DNA of 64,000 bases from Castanea sativa (taxonomy: Eukaryota > Streptophyta > Magnoliopsida > Fagales > Fagaceae). The DNA is taken from assembly GCF_040712315.1 (NCBI RefSeq), contig NC_134013.1:30973001-31037000 (forward strand), read 5' to 3'. Made by a program: the position numbers and the translations under genes. Below the pieces are notes generated by a model, which searched no databases, was not told the DNA's origin, and was given only the letters and a program-made list of their open reading frames with translations. Below, one piece after another: positions 1 to 11,622 of the stretch; position 1 is the stretch's first letter; the number at the start of each line of letters is the position of its first letter.

Positions 1-50
1 AAGTTGGGGCAATAAAGGAAATTTTTTATCCAGAGTGGCTGGCTAACACT

Positions 51-980
51 GTGGTAGTGAAAAAGAAGAATGGGAAGTGGAGAGTTTACGTGGACTTCAC
101 TGATCTCAATAAGGCTTGTCCCAAAGACCTCTTCCCTGTTCTGAGGATAGACCAACTAGTAAACGCCACCTTCATACATTCTCAGATGAGTTTTCTTGAT
201 GCTTTCCAAGGATACCACCAGATCCCTTTACCACTACCGAGTGATGCCTTTTGGGTTGAAAAACGGAGGATCCACCTACCAGAGAATGGTGACTATGATG
301 TTCGAGGCCCAGCTGGTAGGAATATTGAAGCCTATATAGACAACATGGTAATAAAAAGTAAAGTTGCGTTCGAGCACATACAAGACTTGGAGGAAGCTTT
401 TTCTGTGCTCAGGAAACACCAACTGCGGTTGAACGCTTCAAAGTGTTCATTCGGAGTAGGCTCGGGGAAATTCCTGGGCTTTATTATAACACACCGTGAC
501 ATTGAGGTCAACCTAGATCAAATCAAGGCCATAAACGACCTACGTCCACCCTGGAACCCCAAAGAGGTGCAGCGGTTGACGGGCATGACAGCTACCTTGA
601 ATAGGTTCATATCACGGTTGGCTGACCGGTGCAGACTGTTCTTCCAATTTCTACACAAGTGGAAGGATTTCTCCTGGATCGAGGAGTGTGATCAGGCCTT
701 CCAAGAACTGAAGGAGTATCTGTCAAATATGCTGGTGTTGTCTTGTCCCGGGCAAGAGGAGGTCCTTTATGCCTACCTAGCTATCATAAACCATACGATC
801 AACCTTGTCCTAATTCAGGTTGGTTCTAGGGTTCAAAAACCAGTATACTACGTTAGCAAATCTCTGCAAGATGCCGAGACGAGGTACTCTCACATGGAAA
901 AAGCCATCTTAGCCCTTGTCCATGCTACCAGGAAGTTGCCACACTACTTTCAGGCACATACGGTGGTGGTCCTAACCTAG
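51..980 (+). pseudogene. Element A reverse transcriptase and first RNase H
   Basis: The frame holds the plant gypsy RT motifs VDFTDLNKACPKD and SFLDAFQGYHQI, then KFLGFIIT and the RNase H region with PVYYVSKSL and KLPHYFQAHT. The catalytic YIDD box reads YIDN, which should inactivate it. Between about 235 and 325 part of the palm is deleted and the remainder (an FGLKN-like stretch and TYQRMV) is readable only in another frame. It is therefore a dead polymerase even though the frame looks open for 309 codons. The first ATG is internal; coding begins before the window. Confidence 0.85.
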
Positions 981-1043
981 CTTCCCTTGCAAGCGGTATT
1001 ATGGAAATTAGACTATTCTAGAAGGGTGGTGTAGTGGAGAACT

Positions 1044-1550
1044 ATGCTAGGGGCTTTTCACATCAAGTACCAACCGAGGACATCGATTAAAGGCCAAGTC
1101 CTGGCTGACCTCATCGTTGAGTTCTCAAAGGATCAAACCAAGGAGGGGATACAAAGCCAGGTAGCTATAGGAGTTTTTACCGCTGAAATTTCCCTTCCGT
1201 GGACTATGTATGCTAATAAGGCTGCCAACCAGAAGGGCTTGGGAGTTGGAGTTGTCATCATCTCCCCGAACGGGATAGTTCTGGAAAAATCCCTGAGGCT
1301 GTCATTCTTGGCCACTAATAACGAGGCTGAGTATGAGACATAATGGTTAGGGTTGGAGGTAGTAAAATGCTTGGGAGGAAACAACGTAGAGGTCTTCAGT
1401 GACTCCCAATTAATAGTGGGGCAAGTATAGGGAGAATATGAGGCTAAGGATGCAAGCCTATTTCGGCAAGATAAAGCGACTCTAGGCACACTTTCAAGAG
1501 TTCACCTTGAAGCAAGTACCATAGTGCAAAAATTCCCACGCTGATTCACT
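1044..1550 (+). pseudogene. Element A second (archaeal-type) RNase H
   Basis: Reads SIKGQVLADLIVEF, then a DGS-like strand decayed to YANKAANQKG, the motif TNNEAEYE and, after a stop at about 1341, VEVFSDSQLIVGQV. This is the additional RNase H found after the normal one in Tat elements. The stop and loss of the first acidic residue make it non-functional. The equivalent domain is better preserved in element C (about 49170-49400). Confidence 0.75.
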
Positions 1551-1659
1551 AGCTACACTGGTAACAATGTCTGATGGAACTCTACCGCGGTTAATCATAG
1601 CGGAAGATTTAGACAGGTCGAGGTGGAAGGACCAGAGCCCGACCATGGTGCAGTCTATC

Positions 1660-2455
1660 TAAGCTAGACCCAGCTGGATGGACCCCATAGTTGCATTTCT
1701 AAGGAGTGGAAACCTGCTAGAGGATAAGGTAGAGGCCATGAAGACCCAGAGGCACGCCCCACAGTACTGGCTATCTCAAAAGCAAATATTGTATTGATGG
1801 TCTTTTTCTAGGCCAATCCTGTTATGTGTACACCCAGAAGCAGTGGAGCCGTCGTTAGAAAAGCTACATGAAGGGATTTGTGGGAGCCACACAGGGGGGA
1901 AGATCCTTGGCTCACAAAGCCCATACCTAGGGGTATTGGTGGCCTAGTATGCAGAAGTCCGTCTAGGATTACGCGAGGAAATGTGATCAATGCCAGAGGT
2001 ACGCCCTAAATATCCACCAACCCGGAAGGGTTCTGAACCCACTCTCTAGCCCGTGGCCTTTCGCTCAGTGGGGTTTAGAAATCGTGGGCCCATTCCCTCA
2101 GGCAACTGCAAACCAGAGATGGTTGCTCATTGGGAAAAATTATTTCATGAAATGGGTAGAAGCTGAGCCGTTGGCTAATATCCCAGACCAAGATGTGAAT
2201 AAATTCATGTGGAGGAACATTTTCACGCGATTCGGCATACCTTACGCCCTCGTATCTGACAACAAAACATAGTTTGACAGCAAGGCTTTCAAGAGATATT
2301 GTAGTGAACTTGGAATTAGGAACAACTACTCTACCCCTGCATATCTACAAGGAAACGGGCAGGGCGAGGCCACCAATAAAGTGATCCTTGATGTGTTGAA
2401 GAGAAGATTGGATGAGGCAAAAAGGAGATGGGTAGATGAGTTGCCCCATGTGCTA
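1660..2455 (+). pseudogene. Element A integrase, zinc finger to core
   Basis: Scattered frames give the integrase N-terminal region (HEGICGSHTGG, later a CDQCQRYA-like finger) and the core: GPFPQATANQRW, then KWVEAEPLANI, RFGIPYALVSDN and GNGQGEATNK. The tail of the core (RRWVDELPHVL) ends exactly where the copia LTR starts. Stops occur at about 1796 and 2270. The continuation is at 11623. Confidence 0.75.
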
Positions 2456-3468
2456 TGTTAGGACATATGTGAATCATGTTAGGAACATATGTCATCTAGA
2501 ATTGACTAATCTTTTGACAAAACACACTTTACTTGTAATTGGGTAGATCTAAGATGTATTTAATACTTCAAAGAACAAGATTCAAGTTCAAGCATTGAAG
2601 CCATGCAAATCTTTCCAAGAAACAAGTGAAGAAGTGTTGAATTTTAAAGCTAAATAGTTAGCTCGACAGATAGCATCTATTGAGGTTTCAAAGGGATCTT
2701 CAGCTCAATGCTCGATAGTTGCTCTATAGATAACCTATCTATCGAGATTTACGAAAATCAGTTTTTCAGATCTGATTTCACACATATTTGTGTATACTTG
2801 TTTAGGCTTTCTTTTCTCACAACCTTAAACATATATATATGGATTATTTTAAGGGCCGTCAAAGGTTGCGCAAGTGTGAGGCAAAGTTTTGCTCATGCAA
2901 ATTGTGATCGGAGATAGAATTTATCGTAGTTCATCTTTCTTGTGAAGAAGTTGCTGCGTTTGTACTCCGATGAGTTTTGTAACCAAGGAGTTTCGTGATC
3001 TTCATTGTGTTGATGAACTGAAGAACTTTACAGCCAACATCCTTCTCAAGTTGGTGAGTAAGCTACATACTAGGATCCATGCATCGATTGGTTAGTCATG
3101 TACTAGGAGCCATGCATTGAAAATAAGAGATTATTACTACAGAACAAGTCCAATTGTGTATTGGAGTAAGGGTTTAACTGTAGGTTGGTATAAGGTATTG
3201 GGATTCCTTTACTTGTAACCGCTTGTTTTGATAATAGTGGATTTTCGGGAGTGTTGACCTTAAATTCACCCAGTGGGGTTTTTGCTTTGGAGGTTTTCCC
3301 CATTCGTAAACAAATCACCATGTAAACTTTATTTTCTGCTGCATTTAACTTAGTTGGTGATTTGTTTGTGCTACCCCGCGTTTTGCATGTTAATTGAACT
3401 AATTAATTAACTTGGATAAATTAATTGGTTAATTTATCACAATGGATCAATACATTCTTGGCCTATCA
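2456..3468 (+). repeat. Copia 5' LTR
   Basis: Begins TGTTAGGACATA and ends CCTATCA. The same sequence recurs at 10659-11622 with point changes and indels (1013 versus 964 bp). A TATA-like run lies at 2832-2839, and both copies share a block resembling an untranslated leader after it. The segment 2655-2760 contains several CTCGATAG/CTATCGAG-type inverted motifs that reappear in the internal region at 8000-8265. Confidence 0.92.
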
Positions 3469-3470
3469 AG

Positions 3471-3488
3471 TGGTATTAGAGTAGGCAC
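3471..3488 (+). other. Copia primer-binding site
   Basis: TGGTATTAGAGTAGGC lies two bases after the 5' LTR. It resembles the initiator-methionine tRNA complement TGGTATCAGAGC usual in plant copia elements, with substitutions. Confidence 0.8.
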
Positions 3489-3523
3489 ACTCTAATTAGG
3501 GTTAATCTTTACTGTGTGATCCA

Positions 3524-4410
3524 TTGACCGCTGTTGTCATGGCTGTAACTGTTATGAAAAGATCTTTGGTTTCAAATACATCTTGTTTTTCTAATCCTTG
3601 CTTGATTGAGTGTATTAGAAAATGCAAGTCTAAAAGTTATTTGAAATCTATCGTGATGACTATTGGAAAAGATCTTAGCATGACAAAGAAGAAACTAGAC
3701 TATCTCAGAATGAAAATGTGTAGAGGAGTTCGTTTGAGAAGAGTGAAAGTTAAAAGCTTTGTTCATAAATGGCAGATGAGAGGAAACACCATTCCTACTA
3801 ATTTGTCATCTAAGCATGAAGTGTGCTTCATGATGAAGTCTGCATTTAAGGTTATGGAAACGTGTTTGTGGTATCTTGATAGCGGCTGCTCAAGACACAT
3901 GACTGGGGATTGATCTCTTTTAAGGTTTTCGAGTCTAAGAAATGTGGTAATGTCACTTTCGATGATGGGAGCAAATCACAAATTAAACGAAAGGGAACCA
4001 TCTCTCTACCTGGATTGCTAAACATTGCAAATGTGCTATATATGAAAGGTCTGAGAGTGAACCTGTTGAGCATAAGTCAAATATGTGATCAAGACTTCAT
4101 GGTGTTGTTTTCAAAAGGGAAATGCCTTGTTTTGAATAAGTCTAGAAGGAAACTCATAAGCAAGGTTTACACTCTAGACAATTGTTATGGGTTGGTCCCT
4201 AATGCTGATATTGTGTGCAATAACATTCATTTGCCAAATGAAGATCTATAGCACCAAAGGATGGGACATGCTAGCTACAAACATCTCTCAATTGTATCTA
4301 AGCATGAATCAGTTTTGGAGATACCAAAGCTCAGTAGAGTGAACAATGTTATGTGTGGACCATGTCAACTTGGGAAACAAACAAGAGCTAACCATTGGAG
4401 TACTTAGACA
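3524..4410 (+). pseudogene. Copia gag remnant, protease and pre-integrase finger
   Basis: After a short unrecognisable stretch with no CCHC knuckle, the frame reads WYLDSGCSRHMTGD, the copia aspartic protease active site (DSG). A stop follows at 3911. The next frame gives CGNVTFDDGSK and LRVNLLSISQICD, then the pre-integrase zinc finger HQRMGHASY...CGPCQLGKQ. Stops at about 4249 and 4407 separate it from the integrase core. Most of gag appears deleted, so the copy could not make its own particles. Confidence 0.8.
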
Positions 4411-4428
4411 TCCGATACATCTAGACCA

Positions 4429-5430
4429 TTGGAGCTACCGCATTTGGATCTCATGGGTCCAACTAGAACCGAGTCTCTTGGTGAAAAGAGATACATCATG
4501 GTTGTGGTAGACGACTTCACTAGGTACACTGGGGTCATTCTTCAAAGATCCAAGTCTGATGCTCCTAAGCACATTGAAGCCTTGTGCACAAGATTACAAA
4601 ATGAGAAAAGCTTAAAGATTGATAGAATTCGAAGTGATCATGGTACAGAATTCGAAAACTCGTACATGGAGTCCTTTTGCACCAGATCAGGTATATCTCA
4701 AGAATTCTCTACTCCTATTACTCCTCAGCAAAACGGTGTAATAGAAAGAAAGAATAGGGTTATTCAGGAGATGGCTAGAGCTATGTTGCACAACAAGGAT
4801 GTTGCTAGAAACTTGTGGGGAGAAGCCGTCAACACTGTGTGTCATACGATTAACAAGGTGTACTTCAGACCCGGTACCAAAAAGACTCCCTATGAGTTAT
4901 GGAAGGGGAGGAAGCCCAATGTTAAGTATTTCAAAATCTTTGGAAGTACTTGTTTCATTCTCAAGGATAAAGAGAATGTGGGAGAATTTGACTTCCGAAA
5001 CGATGAAGAAATATTTTTGGGATACTCATTTACAAGCAAGGCTTATCGGGTATACAATAAGAGAACCAAGAAGGTGCTGGAAACTGTAAATGTTGTTATC
5101 AATGAAGCTTTAAAGTCCGGTTTTGAGAAAGTTAGTGAGGAAATCCCCAAAGAAATTCTCTCTCTAGAGCTTAAGGATTTTCAAGAACTTGTTGATCAAG
5201 AGCCTGCATCTCCAAGTACTCCCAACACTCCAAGTGTTGTTAAAAGTTCAACAGACATACCTACCTCATCTGATTCTGAATCCCATGAAGAGAAAAGACC
5301 TTCCTCTAGGATTAAATTGAATCATCCTCTTGAAGTTAATGTGGGAAACATGAATGAGCTTACACTAAGGAAGCGTACAGTTGATAAATATGTTGCTAAC
5401 TTTGTGTCATATTCTTATTATTTGTCGTAA
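4429..5430 (+). pseudogene. Copia integrase core
   Basis: 333 open codons containing the D-D-35-E triad in context: HLDLMGP with VVVDDFTRY, IRSDHGTEFEN, and PQQNGVIERKN. Downstream is the copia-specific GKK-like stretch (KTPYELWKGRKPNVKYFKIFG) and an acidic, Ser/Thr/Pro-rich linker (about 5200-5330). The core is one of the best-kept parts of the element. It is bounded by stops on both sides, so it is only part of a former polyprotein. Confidence 0.88.
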
Positions 5431-5499
5431 GTTGAACCTACCAAGGTTAAGGAAGCTCTTTAAGATGAAAGCTCGGTTGAGGCTATGCATGATTAACTA

Positions 5500-6365
5500 T
5501 TCAGTTTCAAAGGAATGATGTTGGGACTCTAGTACCTAGACCGGAAGGTGAGCACATCATTGACACAAAGTGGATATTCCGCAATAAGACTGATGAGGAG
5601 GGTAATGTGATCCGCAACAAGGCTCTTCTTGTGGCTCAAGGATACTTTCAAATGGAAGGAGTAGACTATGATGAGACATTTGCTCCAGTAGCCCGTATGG
5701 AGTCCATCAGGATTCTCCTAGCCCTGACATGTTACTTGAAGTTCAAGCTTTACCAAAAGAATGTAAAGACTGCTTTCTTGAATGGATTTCTTAAAGAAGA
5801 TGTCTATGTGGCTCAACCAAAAGGATTCATTGATCCACACTTTCTGGACCATGTGTTGCATCTCAAGAAGGAACTCTATGGTTTAAAGCAAGCCTCTAGA
5901 GCTTGGTATGATTGGCTCACACAATACTTGGTGTCACATGAGTTCACAGGAGGAAAAGCTGATCAAACTCTATTCATCAAAGGGGAAGACGACGAGTTGA
6001 TAGTTTCTCAAGTCTATTTTGATGATATCATCTTCGGGTCGACAAAGGATGAACTTGCTCATGGTTTCTCCAAACTCATGCAAGCCGAGTTTGAGATGAG
6101 CATGATTGGAGAGTTGAATCACTTCCTTGGATTGCAGATTCGTCAGCAAGAGTTAGGTATATTCATATCTTAATCTAAATATGCTAAAAATCTTATGAAA
6201 AAGTTTGATCTGGAATCTGCTAGTTCTATTAGAACCCCTATGAGCTCGAATGTTAAACTCATTGTTGATTTGTTGGGTAAAAATGTCGATTCTTCTCTTT
6301 ATAGAAGCATGATAGGTAGTCTTCTTTACCTAATGGCTAGCAGACCTCACATTAGTTACAGTGTG
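5500..6365 (+). pseudogene. Copia reverse transcriptase
   Basis: Contains the RT motifs [38 protein letters not shown] and [15 protein letters not shown]. The catalytic box is YFDD, where copia elements normally have YVDD. A stop at about 6171 splits the thumb; the following bases (to about 6365) continue with the MIGSLLYL-like region in another frame. The upstream connection (about 5430-5600) is broken by stops. Confidence 0.87.
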
Positions 6366-6370
6366 AGAGT

Positions 6371-6967
6371 ATGAGAGTGTGTGCTAAATATCAGGTTAAT
6401 CCTAAGGAGTCTCATATGATTGCTTTAAAAAGAATCGTAAAGTATGTCAAAACCACTACCGACTTTGGTGTGTGGTATAGCAAGGACACAAATGATGTCT
6501 TAGCTGGGTATTCTTACGTAGACTGGGCTGGAAATGCTGATGATAGAAAGAGTACTTCAGGGGGCTATTTCTATGTGGGTAATAATCTTGTCTCTTGGAT
6601 GAGCAAAAAGCAGAATTCCATCTCATTATCCACTACAGAGGCTGAATACATTACTGCCGGTAGCTATTGCACCCAACTTCTATGGATGCAAGAACTCCTC
6701 CTTGATTATGGTATTCGTCAAGAACATCTCACTATCTATTGTGACAATATCAGTGCCATCAACATCTCTAAGAATCCTATTCAATATTCTCGAACTAAAC
6801 ACATAAAGATTCGACATCACTTCATTCGGGAGCTTGTCGAAAATGGTACTCTCACTCTTGAGTTCATTCACACTAATAATCAGAAGGTTGATTTGTTCAC
6901 CAAACCTCTTGATAGCAAACGGTTTGAATTCCTTCGCCAAAACATTGGTGTTATCTCTATGGATTGA
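6371..6967 (+). pseudogene. Copia RNase H domain
   Basis: Shows DWAGNADDRKSTSGGYFY, then SLSTTEAEYI, then YCDNISAINISKNP and the terminal HIKIRHHFIRE with VDLFTKPL, the normal end of a plant copia pol. The frame is open for 198 codons to TGA at 6965. The N-terminal connection to RT is lost in a frameshift near 6360. Confidence 0.87.
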
Positions 6968-8265
6968 TCTCCTTTCTTCTCCTCCTTCCTCATGTATTTG
7001 CATCTAGTTTTATGCTTTGCTTTGTTTAACATGTTTTTGTTTGTTTGTTTTTAGTTTTGCTTTATTTTATTTTTCATAAAAATCAGAAAAATACAAAAAC
7101 AGTGTGTGTTTGTATATATTGGTACTTGGGTACCTTAGATGGCCAATGAAACAAAGTTTTCTAAACTTTGTATCTTTTGTAACTTAGATAAGCATCTCTA
7201 TGCACAACTAAGCAAGTGAGCTTTGTGGCTTGTGTTTGTGATAAGTAAGATTAAGTAATCTCTTATACTTAACACTCGTACCACTCTTTTTTACTGGAAT
7301 GACTAGAAAATCCTAAGACAAAGGCATAAATAACCATCTCACCACTGTTGCCCGCTAGTCATGATATGACATTTGTATGCTTTGACATAGAAAAAGTGCA
7401 ATGTCAAAAACTTAACATAATTGGGTATTTCTTCTTTCTCTTATATGCCCATGCATGATATGCTTAAAAGGAAAAATATGCAAAGAAAAATAAAAGTGAA
7501 AAGAATAAAAAATGCTTTATATATGATTGCAAGCGTGTCTTCTAGGAGATGTGGGAGTTATAGGATGTACCTCGAAGGTGATAGTCCCCATCAAGTAGTT
7601 ATGATTGTGTGTGAGTTAAAGTGATTTTCTCATATCTCAAATCGTCATAACATGTAGACACTTATGCAATCTTGCGATGTTTTTCACACACAACACACAA
7701 TATTCTTTGCTACTTTTGATACATGTGCAGGTACAATATGATTTGGCCATCACAAGAAATACACGTGTTAATGTATGCTCACTAAACTGTATTGACTTGC
7801 TTTTGAAATATAAAATTAATTAGACTTGTTTAGTGTGTGTGTGTGTGTGTGTGTGTTTTGGATCCAAATGCTTGTCATTTTTTTTGTTGAGATTTTTTTT
7901 AAGAGCTTAAAATGTTGTTTGGATCTTTGGTTGAGTAGCATGCTTGATTGCATTCATGTCTGTGATTTTCTCTTATTTGAAAAACTGTTTTTGAGTAATC
8001 TCGACAGCTTCTCGATACCTCTCGATAGCTAGGCTATCTATCGAACCTCTTGATCTTCCTTTCTTAATAGTTGTTATCGCATTTTCGATCCATCAAGGTT
8101 TTTGAGAATTTGTCTCGATAACTTCTCAATAGCTTCTCGATCCATCGAGGAAGTTTCTATATGCTCGATAGTTTCTCGATCCATTTAGGTCACTTTGCTG
8201 TAGATACCTCTTGATAGCTCCATCCATCGGGATTTAAAGCTCTACACCTTTCGATCCATCGAGCT
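6968..8265 (+). other. Copia post-pol spacer
   Basis: About 1.3 kb after pol with no supported coding region. It is AT- and T-rich, with a GT microsatellite at 7832-7855. In ordinary copia elements the 3' LTR follows pol within a few hundred bases, so this spacer and the extra ORF beyond it are added material. Confidence 0.7.
8000..8265. repeat. Cluster of TCGATAG / CATCGAG motifs
   Basis: Repeated CTCGATAGCT, CTCGATCCATCGAG and TATCGA words, many pairing as short palindromes, occur roughly every 20-40 bases. The same vocabulary lies in both LTRs (2655-2760, 10860-10945). The cluster ends just before the TATA box of the extra ORF, so it could be a duplicated LTR regulatory segment. That role is inference. 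Confidence 0.6.
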
Positions 8266-8275
8266 TTATGTTTTC

Positions 8276-8284
8276 TATATATAA
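8276..8284 (+). promoter_or_regulatory. TATA box upstream of the extra ORF
   Basis: TATATATAA followed by a pyrimidine-rich leader (8300-8410). It lies about 560 bases before the extra ORF start but only about 135 before a good splice donor, which fits a promoter, 5' exon and leader intron. Confidence 0.5.
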
Positions 8285-8418
8285 GTTACAGTGCGATTTT
8301 CTCTCATTTCTCTCCGATCTCTCTTGACAAAAAATCACATCTCTTCCCAAACACTTCTCTATCACACTCTTCATCTTCCCCACTCATTCTTCGATCTGAT
8401 CCTTGCATTTTTACTCTG

Positions 8419-8771
8419 GTATGATCTCTTTTCTATCTTTTTATCATACATTTCATGCATTCTGGCCTAACTTTTCGGGGTTTTGAAAACTTTTGGGGTT
8501 TTTCAAAATTGATGAAGTTTTTGTGAAATTTTTGGGATGAGTTTTGTTTAAATGATCTTAAATGTTCATGCATTGCATCACACTTGAATTTTAACAATGA
8601 TTCATGCATTTTAGATGTGTGTTTACTATGTTGAGCTGATGTGTGCTGGTAGGTTTGGATTGGGCTAAACCCATGATGTTTTTATTGTTGCATGTCACAT
8701 GTTCATGTATTTTTCATGCATACGTACCTTCTTTTCTCTATCTTTTTTATATTGATCTGTGTTGGTACTTT

Positions 8772-8820
<49 letters not shown>

Positions 8821-8831
8821 CTTTCGGTTAG
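8419..8831 (+). other. Candidate 5' leader intron of the extra ORF
   Basis: Donor context CTG|GTATGA and acceptor TTAG|AC. The interior is T-rich and ends with a 42-base CT run as an extended polypyrimidine tract. The ORF start codon lies nine bases into the next exon. Inferred from splice signals only. Confidence 0.45.
8776..8817. repeat. (TC)n microsatellite
   Basis: Uninterrupted TC repeat of about 21 units, immediately upstream of the presumed splice acceptor of the copia extra ORF. Confidence 0.95.
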
Positions 8832-8839
8832 ACTACATC

Positions 8840-10017
8840 ATGGCACCCAAGCATAAGTCCACCCTGTCCCGGAACCCTCTTCATTCCGGGGCATCTTCTT
8901 TAGATTCTACCCCCTCTCATGTTCAGTTTCATGATGATAAAGCTTATAAGGGCTGTTTGGAAAACTTTTCTCAACGAGGCATTCATTCAGAACACCAAGT
9001 CATCCTTTCGGACTTTTTCGATATTGACCTTCCCACTGTCATCTATAGTAGGGGTTGGGAGTCCTATTGTGACATCCTAGCCACTTGTCCCTCCGTGATC
9101 ATACAGGAGTTCTACTCCAATATACATGAATTTGATTATTCTGTACCTCATTTCATCACTTGCGTTCGAGGTACACGCATTGTAGTTGCTCCAGATCTTA
9201 TATCCGAGATGCTACATGTTTCGAGGGTAGCACATCTTGATTACCCCGGCTGTGATCGTCTTAAGACTGTGTCTAAAGACGAGCTCATGTCTCTATTTTG
9301 TGAGACACCTTCATCTTGGGGTGGTCGTCAAAACACTCCTTGCTCGACCTTTGCAAAAGGTGCGAGGTTCCTGAATATGGTGATGACATTTTTTTTATAT
9401 ATCCCTTGTCTCACTATAATTCGATAACTGAGCCTTGTGCTCGATTTTTGTTGTCCGTCTTTGAGAGACTTACCATTGATTTTCCCTTTCACTTCATACT
9501 CTCCCTGATAGATGTCTATAAGGATACGATGACCCATGATAAGCTTATCTTTCCTTCTGCTATCACGCAGATCATTCGCCACTTCTCTATCTCCTATCCC
9601 GAGTCGGACCACTTCTTCATCATGTGTGCCATTGATGCAGCGACCGTTAGACGGAGCGATGCCTAGCTTCGACCGAAGCGGCCACAGAACGAGACGATGA
9701 CTCCTTTGGCTTCTTCAGTTCCATCCACATCCGCTCCTTCTTTCGTGGGTGGTGTGATCGTCGAGGCAATCATGGCGCAGCTTTAGGGCAAGGATGCTCT
9801 ATTTGAAACTCTTATTGATGAGTTATGTCAGGTGAACACCCGTGTCAGTCATATTGCATGACAACAGGCTCGTCTTGGTGGCTTCGTAAAGTCTCCCTCT
9901 CCTTCTCTAGAGGATTTTGAGGATGAGGACGATGCTAATGACTCTGATGGTGGTGATACGGATGAGGATGAGGCTTCTAACTCTTCCGGTGACAAGGAGA
10001 TGACTGCTTCTCAGTGA
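8840..10017 (+). pseudogene. Extra ORF of the copia element (plant transposon protein-like)
   Basis: Starts at ATG 8840 (MAPKHKS...). The earlier in-frame ATG at 8759 would only add CT-encoded Leu-Ser repeats. The protein has RGWESYCDI, EFYSNIHEF, ITCVRGTRIVVAPDLISEML and DYPGCDRL, an arrangement I associate with the putative plant transposon protein family (Pfam Transposase_32). A frameshift near 9370-9395 moves coding to the next frame, which continues through stops at 9664, about 9784 and about 9862. It ends in a strongly acidic, Ser/Asp/Glu-rich tail and TGA at 10015. It lies between pol and the 3' LTR in the sense direction. Function unknown; family call moderate. Confidence 0.62.
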
Positions 10018-10228
10018 CTTACCCTTTGTCATTTGTGACAAAAAGGGAAAGTAGTTTTGGGTATGAGAGTAGTCATGTACTTAGAGGGGAGTTAGTATAG
10101 GAGATATTTTTGTTAAGGGGAGTGTTTTTGTTTTTGAGGGATGTAGTGATGATTTTTTTTTTTTGTATCTTTTTCTTTTCTTTCTTTTATATACATTATT
10201 CTTACTTTATGATAGCAAACCTTGTATT

Positions 10229-10229
<1 letters not shown>

Positions 10230-10271
<42 letters not shown>

Positions 10272-10331
10272 GTATATGTATATATATATATGTATATGTA
10301 TATGTATATATATATATGTATATGTATATAT
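10230..10331. repeat. TA / TATG microsatellite
   Basis: About 100 bases of alternating TA with interspersed TG. Several overlapping frames here encode only Tyr-Ile-Met repeats and are not genes. Confidence 0.95.
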
Positions 10332-10642
10332 TAAGGTTGTTATTACATTCTTTCACCTATCTCTTCATGTGTTGTTTCTTTTCTCTCTTTATGCACAGCT
10401 TCTTATTAATTGTATGCAATCTTTTATTTCTGTTTCATATTAAGATGCCGTGATGAGTTTTGTTTAAGGTGTTTCGAAAATACAAGTTGTCAAAGTCTTT
10501 CTTGCCATGAACTCTCTTCTTGCAAAGTTTTTCAAGAGTTTGTGTTAGGATAGATTTTATTATATTCAACAAATGAGTATGAGTTGAGTGATTTATGATT
10601 TCTCTCATATGTTCATTTGTTTGTTGTGGTTTTGTCACGGAT

Positions 10643-10658
10643 TGCCAAAGGAGGAGAT
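10643..10658 (+). other. Copia polypurine tract
   Basis: CCAAAGGAGGAGAT immediately precedes the 3' LTR, the expected position and composition for the plus-strand primer. Confidence 0.8.
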
Positions 10659-11622
10659 TGTTAGGACATATTTGAATCATATTAGGAACATATGTCATTT
10701 AGAATTGGCTAATCCTTTGACAAAACACACTTTACTTGTAATTGGGTAGATCTAGGATGTGTTTAATAGTTCAAAGAACAAGATTCAAGTTCTAGTATTG
10801 AAGCCATGCAAATCTGTCCAAGGAACAAGTGAAGAAGTGCTGGATTTTAAAGCTTGAGAGCTAGCTCGACAGATAGCATCTATCGAGTTTTAAAATGGAT
10901 CTTCAGCCCGATGCTCGATAGCTGCTCGATAGAAACCTATCTATTAACATATTCGTGTGTACTTGTTTGGCCTTTCTTTTTTCACAACCCTAAACATATA
11001 TAAGGAATATTTTAAGGGCCGTTAAAGGTTGCGCAAGTGTGAGGCAAAGTTTTGCTCATGCAAATTGTGACTAGAGATAGAATTTGTCTTAGTTCATCTT
11101 CCTCTTGAGAAAGTTGTTGCGTTTGTACGCTGTTAGGTTTTGTAATCAAGAAGATTCATGATCTTCATCGTGTTGATGAACTGAAGAACTTTGCAGCCAA
11201 CATCCTTCTCAAGTTGGTCAGTAAGCCGCGTACTAGGATCCGCGCATCGATTGGTTAGTCACGTACTGGAAGTCGTGCATTGAAAATGAGAGATTGTCAT
11301 TACAGAACAAGTTCAATTGTGTATTGAGGTAAGGGTCAACTATAGGTTGGTATAAGAATTCTTTTACTTGTAACCGCTTGTTTTGATAATAGTGGATTCT
11401 CGGAAGTGTGACCTTAAATTCACCCTGTGGGGTTTTTGCCTTGGAGGTTTTCTCCATTCGTAAACAAATCACTGTGTCAACTTTATTTTCCGCTGCATTT
11501 AACTTAGTTGGTTATTTATTTGTGCTATCACGAGTTTTGCATGTTAATTGAATTAATTAATTAACTTTTCTAAATTAATTGGTTAATTTATCACAAGGGG
11601 TCAATACATTCTTGGCCTATCA
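10659..11622 (+). repeat. Copia 3' LTR
   Basis: Begins TGTTAGGACATA and ends CCTATCA, matching the 5' LTR along its length. A TATA box is at 10997-11003. The 49-bp length difference from the 5' LTR comes from small deletions, for example around 10945 and 11340. Confidence 0.92.

Larger units (their letters stand above)
1..2455 (+). mobile_element. Tat-type Ty3/gypsy pol remnant (element A, 5' part)
   Basis: Decayed pol of a Ty3/gypsy retrotransposon that enters from the left edge and runs reverse transcriptase, RNase H, a second RNase H and integrase. The second RNase H and the integrase motifs match the Tat lineage, which is known for dual RNase H. Several stops and frameshifts break it, and no LTR of A is visible. 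It is cut at 2455 by the copia element; integrase coding resumes at 11623 in the codon where it was broken, so the two halves belong to one element. Confidence 0.85.
2456..11622 (+). mobile_element. Ty1/copia LTR retrotransposon with extra 3' ORF
   Basis: A 9.17-kb element bounded by two related LTRs (TG...CA), with a primer-binding site after the first and a purine tract before the second. Domain order protease, integrase, RT, RNase H is the copia order. Gag is almost entirely missing (about 380 bases between primer site and protease). A 3.7-kb stretch follows RNase H and carries an additional ORF. It sits inside the integrase of element A. The flanks are tgcta and ctatg and share only cta, so a clean 5-bp target duplication is not seen. 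Confidence 0.9.

Noticed and set aside
10110..10453. Overlapping frames rich in Tyr, Ile and Met
   Set aside because: They are translations of the TA/TATG microsatellite, not proteins.
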